NCBI GenBank assembly: GCA_003446375.1 | Contig: DMAW01000103.1 | Coordinates: forward strand, 1 to 12,070 | From: Eubacteriaceae bacterium | GTDB lineage: Bacteria; Bacillota; Clostridia; Eubacteriales; Alkalibacteraceae | Direction: 5' to 3' | DNA: 12,070 nt | The notes under the pieces: model-generated | Databases searched by the model: none | What the model was told of the DNA's origin: nothing | Seen by the model: the letters and a program-made list of their open reading frames with translations, nothing else | Made by a program: the position numbers and the translations under genes | Shown here: positions 6,845 to 12,070 of the stretch, in pieces | Layout of the letters: every line of letters starts with the position of its first letter | Numbering within the stretch: the first letter of the stretch is position 1

Positions 6845-6872
6845 AAAAAAACGGATGCTTTTACACACCCGT
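6845..6872 (-). terminator. Terminator of the iron-uptake operon (repeat copy 1)
   Basis: Minus-strand arms ACGGGTG (6866-6872) and CATCCGT (6851-6857) form a 7-bp stem with one G-U pair, an 8-base loop TGTAAAAG and then a seven-T tract (6845-6851). It lies 44 bases past the ATPase stop. A related hairpin with compensating base changes is at 10468-10496. Confidence 0.8.
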
Positions 6873-6916
6873 AATGTCTTAATTTCCTTTTATTTGTGAA
6901 GTGTTTCTTTTGTTTC

Positions 6917-7537
6917 TCAATCCATAAATACCGTCTTGTCAGCTAGGTAGTCTGCATCTTCTTTGTTGTGAGTGACAATCACGGTAGTGATTTTTTGATT
7001 TCTGATAATTTCCTTTATTTCTTTTCTCATACCGTCTACGAGTTCTGCATCCAAATTGCTGAACGGTTCATCCATTAGTAATATTTTAGGGTCGGAAGCC
7101 AGTGTCCTCGCAAGTGCAACCCTTTGCTGCTGCCCACCGCTCAACTGATGTGGGTATCTTTTCTCCAATCCTTCGAGGTGAGTCAATCGTATCACCTCAT
7201 TAAGTCTTTTAGGGTCTTTTTTCTCCATGCCAAAATATATATTCTTTTCAACAGTCATGAATGGAAATAAGGCATAGTCTTGAAAAACGAATCCAACTTT
7301 TCTTTTCTCAACAGGCATAAAAACGTCTTTGCCTTGCACTGACTTTCCCGCTATAAAGATGTCACCTTTCCCTCTCTCCTCCAATCCGGAGATGATTCGT
7401 AAAAGCGTGCTTTTTCCACTGCCACTGCTACCTAAAACAGCCAGGATGCTACCTTCATCAAGCTCAATGCTGAAGTCACTTATTACATCCTCACCTTTAG
7501 GATTATATCTGAAGCTGAGCTTATCAATTTTCAACAT
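6917..7537 (-). CDS. fbpC: Ferric iron ABC transporter ATPase, short form
   Basis: The ATP-hydrolysing subunit of the iron importer, acting on the cytoplasmic face with the permease. With the ATG at 7535-7537 it has 206 residues. All catalytic elements are present: Walker A GSSGSGKST (about 37-45), Q-loop FVFQDYALFP, signature LSGGQQQR, Walker B ILLMDEP, D-loop SNLDAE and H-loop VTHN. The protein stops at FMD, right after the ATPase core. The usual short tail (G-K-I...) and the regulatory C-terminal domain of about 350-residue FbpC proteins are missing. Translation past the TGA would give eight more codons before TAA at 6890-6892. The start overlaps the permease end by 14 bases; AAGGAG lies 9 bases upstream, and a TTG one codon earlier is also possible. 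The binding protein, permease and Fur box support iron as substrate. Confidence 0.88.
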   Translation of the reverse strand: MLKIDKLSFRYNPKGEDVISDFSIELDEGSILAVLGSSGSGKSTLLRIISGLEERGKGDIFIAGKSVQGKDVFMPVEKRKVGFVFQDYALFPFMTVEKNIYFGMEKKDPKRLNEVIRLTHLEGLEKRYPHQLSGGQQQRVALARTLASDPKILLMDEPFSNLDAELVDGMRKEIKEIIRNQKITTVIVTHNKEDADYLADKTVFMD

Positions 7538-9188
7538 CAAATTTATCTCCTTTCCTGCTTTTCCGGTTTATTGCTACGAATACAGCAATCGAAACCATGC
7601 AAATTACTATGATTAACAAGGACGGAATTGATGATTCCAGTATCCTCTCATCATTTGCATATTCGTATGCCCTTGATGCAAGTGTATTGAAATTAAACGG
7701 CCGCAGAAGCAACGTCAATGGCAGCTCTTTCATTATGTCTATGAATACTAGCAAAAAACCTGAAGCCAATGAATTTAACATCATAGGAATTTCTATTTGC
7801 AGCAGCGCTCTTCCCGGCGTTTTCCCCATAATCCTTGCAGTATCATTAAATCCTGTTCCTATCTTTGAGAAACCAGAGTTCACTGTGTTATACCCAATGG
7901 ACATATACCTGATTACAAAAGCGAACAAAAGCATTATAGTACTAGTACTTAAAACAAGCTTTTTAGTTGATGGATCGATTAATTTATACAAAGGGTATAG
8001 TGTCGAGTCAATTGAGACAAATGCCATAATAGTGCCGATGGCTATTATTGCCCCAGGCACAGCATAGCCAGTCTGTGTCAATTTTCCAACTGCCTTCTTA
8101 AAGTTAGGGTTTAGCCACCGCTGCAAGTGACATAATGTAATGCTGATTAATATAATTATGGCGGCAGCTAACAAACTATAGAATAAACTATCAAAAGCTA
8201 TAACTGAAAGATTGTCAAGCCTTACCTTTTCATATGACATTGTCGCCCAATAAATCATCTGAAGGACCGGAACAATAAAAGATATCAAAAGAAAAGAAAT
8301 CATCATCATGGATAATGCCTTGCCTTTAAACCCTTTTAACAATACCGGTTCTATCCTTCTAGGCTGCATACCGGATACTCCATACCTTCTACCGCCTCTA
8401 AGCAGGTCTTCCAGTGCAAGAAACACTATGATGGCTACCATAATATAAAACGATAGCTTCACTGCAACGCCGCTGTCTCCCATCCCAAACCACAAGCTAA
8501 AAATTGATGAACTAAAGGTTCTTATCCCAAAATATTTAACAACACCGTAATCGCTAATAACCTCCATAATGACAAGTGTTACCCCTCCTATCAAAGGTAT
8601 CCTTACCAAAGGAAATATCACTTTAAATAGAATGCGCCATGCTTTAAATCCATGCAGCCTTGCAGTCTCTACAAAACCTGCGGAATGGTTCTCCAAAAAA
8701 GATCTGACTATCCCATAGACATAAGGATATAGCGTTATCGTATAGATAAAGACAGCTCCCTTTATGCTTGATATGCTCATCGAACCTGGCTCTAATATTA
8801 TACCCCATCCCCTCAACGTGGTTTGGATGACACCTGTATAGCTTGTCATGCCTGAATATACATATGCCGCTATGTAAGGTGGTATCGTAAGGGGAAGGTA
8901 TAACGACCATCTTATTGCCCGCCTGAACGGAAAGTCATAAACTGTAACACCATAAGCAAGTAAAACACCAATAGTTCCTGATGTTAAAACAGTTCCGATC
9001 ACAAGCAAAGCTGTATTTGATGCTGCATCTCCTAGCAAGTACGTTTTAAAATGTATCCAGTTTTCATTGAAACCAAAATCAAGTCTAAGAATCAGAAATA
9101 ATACCGGCAACATTAACAATACTATAATGAAAAAAGCCGGAAGATTTCTCATCACTCCGACTCTTTTCCTGTCATTTAAGAAATTCAT
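7524..9188 (-). CDS. fbpB: Ferric iron ABC transporter permease, fused two-half type
   Basis: A 554-residue membrane protein holding two homologous permease halves in one chain, as in FbpB/SfuB. Each half carries the cytoplasmic EAA loop that docks the ATPase: ETARLHGFKAWRILFKVIFP (about 174-193) and DTARIMGKTPGRALLQIEIP (about 449-468). The segment IMKELPLTLLLRPFNFNTLA near 485-505 is characteristic of the ferric/thiamine permease family. Hydrophobic segments fill both halves, about twelve helices by eye. The ATG at 9186-9188 is chosen because it shares one base with the stop of the binding-protein gene (TAATG), an arrangement expected for translational coupling; a TTG three codons upstream is the alternative. 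Its 3' end overlaps the ATPase start. It is complete in length, with no disruptions. Confidence 0.93.
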   Translation of the reverse strand: MNFLNDRKRVGVMRNLPAFFIIVLLMLPVLFLILRLDFGFNENWIHFKTYLLGDAASNTALLVIGTVLTSGTIGVLLAYGVTVYDFPFRRAIRWSLYLPLTIPPYIAAYVYSGMTSYTGVIQTTLRGWGIILEPGSMSISSIKGAVFIYTITLYPYVYGIVRSFLENHSAGFVETARLHGFKAWRILFKVIFPLVRIPLIGGVTLVIMEVISDYGVVKYFGIRTFSSSIFSLWFGMGDSGVAVKLSFYIMVAIIVFLALEDLLRGGRRYGVSGMQPRRIEPVLLKGFKGKALSMMMISFLLISFIVPVLQMIYWATMSYEKVRLDNLSVIAFDSLFYSLLAAAIIILISITLCHLQRWLNPNFKKAVGKLTQTGYAVPGAIIAIGTIMAFVSIDSTLYPLYKLIDPSTKKLVLSTSTIMLLFAFVIRYMSIGYNTVNSGFSKIGTGFNDTARIMGKTPGRALLQIEIPMMLNSLASGFLLVFIDIMKELPLTLLLRPFNFNTLASRAYEYANDERILESSIPSLLIIVICMVSIAVFVAINRKSRKGDKFDVEN

Positions 9189-10243
9189 TATTTCCAACCA
9201 GCTTCGTTGAATGCTTTTACCGCTTCCGCGTTAAGCTCACCAAGCTTTGACAATGCTATTGACTGTTCTTTAAAGTCTCCCAAAGATATGAGAAAATCAG
9301 AAAGTTCTATATTTTCAAGTACCGGATATTCATAATTTGCTTTTGCATATGATTCCTGTGCTTTAGCGCTCGCCAAGTATTCAAGCAGCTTCTTTGCGTT
9401 TTCAGTATTCTTCGCATTTGCGACTACTCCACCGCCAGAGATATTTACGTGAGTTCCATCACCACCCTGATCAGGAAAAATCACTCCAAGACTTTGAGCT
9501 ACTTTAACTTCTTCCTCATTTGCAGAGTTGAGCATCTGTCCTAAATAGTATGTGTTCATAACTGCCACATCGCCTTCGCCGGCTACTACCGCTGTTGCCT
9601 GATCTCTGTCACCACCATCTGGGTCTCTGGCAAAATTCACTACCATGGCTTCAGCCCATGCCTTAGCCTGATCATAACCGTTCAGCTCTATGAAAGAAGC
9701 TAGAAGTGATTGGTTGTATATATTTTCAGAGCTTCTAATAAGAACTTTGCCCTTCCAAGCTGGCTTTGTCAAATCTTCGTAAGTACTTATCTGAGTACCA
9801 TCAACTCTATCTTTTGCATATACGATCACTCTTGCTCTTTTAGTTAATCCAAACCACTTTCCATCCGGATCTCTGTATTTTTCAGGAATATTGCCTACTA
9901 AAATTTCGCTATCTACCGTTTGAAATAATCCTTCAATCTTTGCTCTTTCCAGTCTGCCAACATCAGCTGTAATAAGTAGGTCAGCTTCTGTGTCTGCCCC
10001 TTCAGTCTTGAGTCTTTCTATAAGCTCATCAGACTTGCCTTTTACAACATTAACTTCAATTCCTGTTTCTTCAGTAAACTGTGCGTATAGCTCATCATCA
10101 GTATCATAGTGCCTGTCGGTATATAGGTTTACTACTTTAACTTCTCCACTTTTGTTATCTGTTGCAGGTGATGTACATCCTGCAGCTAGGGTAAAAACAA
10201 ACAAAACAAGTGCTGCCACTAAAAATACTTTCAATCTTTTCAT
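9188..10243 (-). CDS. fbpA: Ferric iron-binding lipoprotein of the ABC importer (FbpA/FutA-like)
   Basis: A 351-residue extracellular solute-binding protein that captures ferric iron and delivers it to the permease. The signal peptide MKRLKVFLVA... ends in the lipobox LAAGC, so C23 would be lipidated and anchor the protein outside the membrane. The mature start VVNLYTDRHYDTD (38-50) matches FutA/FbpA proteins, which bind iron through tyrosines. Candidate ligands are H45, Y46, Y142, Y176 and the twin Y232-Y233 in NTYYLGQM. The ATG at 10241-10243 is chosen because AGGAGG lies 6 bases before it and it begins a normal signal peptide. An in-frame ATG at 10276 would place the Fur box inside the gene. 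It is the first gene of the operon, with the permease starting on its stop codon. Transcription should be repressed by Fur when iron is sufficient. Confidence 0.93.
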   Translation of the reverse strand: MKRLKVFLVAALVLFVFTLAAGCTSPATDNKSGEVKVVNLYTDRHYDTDDELYAQFTEETGIEVNVVKGKSDELIERLKTEGADTEADLLITADVGRLERAKIEGLFQTVDSEILVGNIPEKYRDPDGKWFGLTKRARVIVYAKDRVDGTQISTYEDLTKPAWKGKVLIRSSENIYNQSLLASFIELNGYDQAKAWAEAMVVNFARDPDGGDRDQATAVVAGEGDVAVMNTYYLGQMLNSANEEEVKVAQSLGVIFPDQGGDGTHVNISGGGVVANAKNTENAKKLLEYLASAKAQESYAKANYEYPVLENIELSDFLISLGDFKEQSIALSKLGELNAEAVKAFNEAGWK

Positions 10244-10261
10244 TGATATCCTCCTGTAGTT

Positions 10262-10280
10262 GTTATTGATAATCATTATC
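10262..10280 (-). promoter_or_regulatory. Fur box controlling the iron-uptake operon
   Basis: The plus-strand sequence GTTATTGATAATCATTATC matches the 19-base Fur consensus (GATAATGATAATCATTATC) at 17 positions, including the whole right-hand 13 bases. It begins 8 bases downstream of the -10 box, so bound Fur would cover the transcription start and block initiation. It lies in the leader of the ferric-binding lipoprotein gene. Confidence 0.9.
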
Positions 10281-10288
10281 TATTAACG

Positions 10289-10317
10289 ATTATACTCATC
10301 TTCCGCAATAGTGTCAA
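10289..10317 (-). promoter_or_regulatory. Consensus sigma-A promoter of the iron-uptake operon
   Basis: On the minus strand TTGACA (10312-10317) and TATAAT (10289-10294) are both perfect consensus hexamers separated by exactly 17 bases. The expected start point is around 10281-10283, at the edge of the Fur box. Such a strong promoter under a near-perfect operator suggests high output once Fur repression is lifted. Confidence 0.93.
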
Positions 10318-10467
10318 CAGGCTTTCATTAGTTTTTTTATATATTTACTGGGTTAACTTCTTCAATCAACTGTTAAAATAAGCGTTTGATGGATTAGTTT
10401 TGTTGTGATTGTTTGCATTTTTTGCCTTTTGATAGCTTGCTAATGGTTAATAATTAATCACATAGCT

Positions 10468-10496
10468 AAAAATCAAGGACGCTTTTATACACCCTT
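10468..10496 (-). terminator. Terminator after the DUF3788 gene (repeat copy 2)
   Basis: Minus-strand arms AAGGGTG (10490-10496) and CGTCCTT (10475-10481) pair over 7 bp with two wobbles, around the loop TATAAAAG. They are followed by GATTTTTAG. It lies 59 bases past the DUF3788 stop. It closely resembles the hairpin at 6845-6872, including a shared GACATTA just before the stem. Confidence 0.7.
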
Positions 10497-10555
10497 AATG
10501 TCATTTTTGACGGTTAGTTGAAAAGCGTACCCTTTTTCCTCTTTCATTTCAACGC

Positions 10556-11014
10556 CTATTTTATGCTTTTTCTGAAATCAACAAGCAAAAAAACTGCCTC
10601 AAATATTTCATCCGAACATAAATCAAAAACAATAGGAAAGTATTTTAGTTTTCCCATTTGTTGCGAAGCCGCTATAATTAGCTTAATCTCATTGTCAAGC
10701 GGAAGATTCAATACATCTGTACGGTTTTTTTCGGGAATATATATGGTCAACTTGAAAAAACCGTCCCAGATCGATAGCCAAAAAACAGTTGTTTCATTTT
10801 GACCACCTCGAACGCCTGTCCACTTGAAAAGTCCCTTTGCCAGCCACGCTTTGCCATCGTTGTAGTAACGCCATTTTAAATGAATATCGTGGCTTGCAAG
10901 TTCATTTATAAACTTAATATAAGCGTTGTTCGATTCCCCAAGCGCCTTTGCAATCACGTCACTTGACGCTTGAATATCAGGGTTTCTAAGCATTTGTTCC
11001 TTATTTGTTTTCAT
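10556..11014 (-). CDS. DUF3788 family protein
   Basis: A 152-residue soluble protein that I recognise as DUF3788. The diagnostic core is YYNDGKAWLAKGLFKWTG (50-67), then RGGQNETTVFWLSIWDGFFK (69-88) and an IYIPEK segment. No biochemical function is established for the family. The fold is small, with many aromatic residues and no catalytic motif that I can point to; there is no signal peptide or membrane segment. The ATG at 11012-11014 lies 10 bases after GGAGG. A nearer ATG at 11017-11019 opens only a two-codon frame (ATG GCA TGA) whose stop overlaps this start. It lies downstream of the LysR gene on the same strand, with 113 bases and no clear terminator between, so it may be read from that transcript or from its own promoter. 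Confidence 0.85.
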   Translation of the reverse strand: MKTNKEQMLRNPDIQASSDVIAKALGESNNAYIKFINELASHDIHLKWRYYNDGKAWLAKGLFKWTGVRGGQNETTVFWLSIWDGFFKLTIYIPEKNRTDVLNLPLDNEIKLIIAASQQMGKLKYFPIVFDLCSDEIFEAVFLLVDFRKSIK

Positions 11015-11127
11015 GCCATAAAAACCTCCACAGATAAGATTTTGTTTGTAGTGTTTATAAGGACATTTTGATGTGACCCCATTTTAGTACACAGTTTGGG
11101 TACGGTTAGTTCTATGTGTTTTTTTTA

Positions 11128-11994
11128 TTATTGCATCATCTTTTTATAAAACAATTCATTTTTAGCTTTCATTAAACTATCATTTGGATAAATAAAGTAG
11201 AGTGGCCGTTGGATCGAGTAGTTTTCTATGCTAAGGTTGCATAACTCACCTCTTTCAACTTCTTGCCTAGCAACTTCTTCATACATAAATGAAATAGCAT
11301 TTGAATTTTTTATCATTTTTTTCATAATTCCAAAGCTACTGATTTCATATATTTTAGAAGCTGAAAGTAGCGAATCATTTTTTTGATATAAATAATTCTC
11401 GAATATTTCTCTTGTACCTGACCCTTTTTCTCTTAAAATTAATGGGTATTTATGAATGTCAGATAATGTTACGTTCTGACCTTCTAATGGATGTCCCTTC
11501 CGGGCTACCGGAAGGAATTTGGTATTGCAAAATTCATAATGTTTAAATAAAGATTTATCAAAAATCCCTTCAATAAATGCACAATACAATTCGTTATTTA
11601 ATAGCATTTTAATAATTGATTCTGTATTTTTTACCGTAACGTACAGTAGTTCATCATAATTACTCAAATAAGAACTTAAGTAATTTGGCAAATAATAGTC
11701 CGCTATAGAAAGTGTTGCACCAATCTTAATTGGTGTTTCCACTTTTTTTATTTGATTTATAAGCTGTTCTTCATTCGCAACTTGAAATTTAGCATAATTG
11801 TATAGTAATTTCCCTTGTTTAGTCAACTTAACAGACTTGCCATCAATATTGATCAATCTACAATTATAGTATTCTTCCAATTTTTTTATATGTTGAGTAA
11901 CAGCAGGTTGGGTTAAATTCAACTCGGTTGCTGCTTTTGTGTAGTTCCTATATTGTGCTACTTTTAAAAATGTATAAATTTTTGTATCAATCAT
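11128..11994 (-). CDS. LysR family transcriptional regulator
   Basis: A 288-residue LysR-type regulator of normal family length. Residues 1-60 form the winged helix-turn-helix, with FLKVAQYRNYTKAATELNLT (9-28) followed by QPAVTQHIKKLEE, the canonical helix and recognition helix. Residues about 90-288 are the periplasmic-binding-protein-like effector domain, beginning PIKIGATLSIADYYLPNYL and containing the typical GSGTREIFENYL segment. The effector and targets are unknown; such regulators commonly control a divergent neighbour, which here would lie beyond the right edge. The ATG at 11992-11994 is chosen since GGAGG lies 5 bases upstream. The in-frame ATG at 12006 is itself part of that ribosome binding site (ATGGAGG). 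No strong terminator follows the stop. Confidence 0.93.
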   Translation of the reverse strand: MIDTKIYTFLKVAQYRNYTKAATELNLTQPAVTQHIKKLEEYYNCRLINIDGKSVKLTKQGKLLYNYAKFQVANEEQLINQIKKVETPIKIGATLSIADYYLPNYLSSYLSNYDELLYVTVKNTESIIKMLLNNELYCAFIEGIFDKSLFKHYEFCNTKFLPVARKGHPLEGQNVTLSDIHKYPLILREKGSGTREIFENYLYQKNDSLLSASKIYEISSFGIMKKMIKNSNAISFMYEEVARQEVERGELCNLSIENYSIQRPLYFIYPNDSLMKAKNELFYKKMMQ

Positions 11995-12031
11995 ATATGC
12001 CTCCATGTAGATTTATTTTACACTGACAACT

Positions 12032-12046
12032 ATAACATTAAATTAT
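12032..12046. promoter_or_regulatory. Possible LysR-type operator
   Basis: The 15-base imperfect dyad ATAACATTAAATTAT contains a T-N11-A core (TAACATTAAATTA) and lies 38 bases upstream of the LysR start, where autoregulatory sites of this family are usual. In such AT-rich DNA a match of this quality can arise by chance. Confidence 0.25.
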
Positions 12047-12070
12047 CAATCGAGTAGGAAGATAATCATT

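Noticed and set aside
7329..8067. Plus-strand open frames, and a minus-strand one at 8644-8910, within the iron operon
   Set aside because: They overlap the permease and ATPase genes in other frames; the real genes have complete family motifs.
11060..11105. Stretch with GTGACCCC and TTTGGGTAC that recalls insertion-sequence ends
   Set aside because: There is no transposase remnant, matching opposite end or target duplication in the window, so a mobile element cannot be supported.
10510..11111. Direct repeat ACGGTTAGTT at 10510-10519 and 11102-11111 around the DUF3788 gene
   Set aside because: Ten-base repeats are expected by chance many times in 12 kb, and the flanks do not extend the match.
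1..12070. Search for tRNA, rRNA, CRISPR arrays, intact insertion sequences and toxin-antitoxin pairs
   Set aside because: None seen by eye in either strand.

Overview
The window is AT-rich DNA with strong GGAGG-type ribosome binding sites, TTG as an alternative start, short intrinsic terminators and a Fur-controlled iron operon. This fits a low-GC Gram-positive anaerobe of the Clostridia/Tissierellia type. That placement is inferred from gene content and style, not from a marker gene. Ten of the eleven intact genes lie on the minus strand; the exception is a questin-oxidase-like gene.

Left part (1-3365), minus strand: a full-length ABC exporter half-transporter (87-1802), a short proB glutamate 5-kinase without the PUA domain (1876-2670), and a cytoplasmic zinc-dependent phospholipase C-like protein with a TTG start (2763-3365). 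Each is followed by its own terminator-like hairpin, so they look like separate or partly read-through units and not one simple operon.

Middle (3366-6536): a divergent region with a promoter for the phospholipase-like gene and a plus-strand hairpin; the questin-oxidase-like gene (3611-4609, +); an unrecognised protein with a Rossmann/methyltransferase-like look (4761-5378, -); a VOC/glyoxalase-fold protein (5595-5966, -) and a GNAT acetyltransferase (6080-6481, -).

The gap 6482-6916 holds an unlisted relic: the decayed C-terminus of a YkuE-type metallophosphoesterase (about 6536-6775), with in-frame stops. Next to it is the terminator of the iron operon.

Right part (6845-10317), minus strand: a three-gene ferric iron ABC importer. 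Transcription would start at a consensus promoter (TTGACA, 17 bases, TATAAT) with a 17/19 Fur box just downstream, then run through a lipoprotein binding protein, a fused permease whose start overlaps the preceding stop, and a short ATPase overlapping the permease end. The predicted picture is iron-starvation-induced ferric uptake. Beyond it are a DUF3788 gene (10556-11014) and a LysR-family regulator (11128-11994). The window ends in half of what may be a second Fur box.

No RNA genes, CRISPR arrays or intact mobile elements were seen. I do not see a convincing wholly new system. The best leads are the pseudogene, a pair of covarying related terminators, the shortened iron ATPase, and the unrecognised 205-residue protein.
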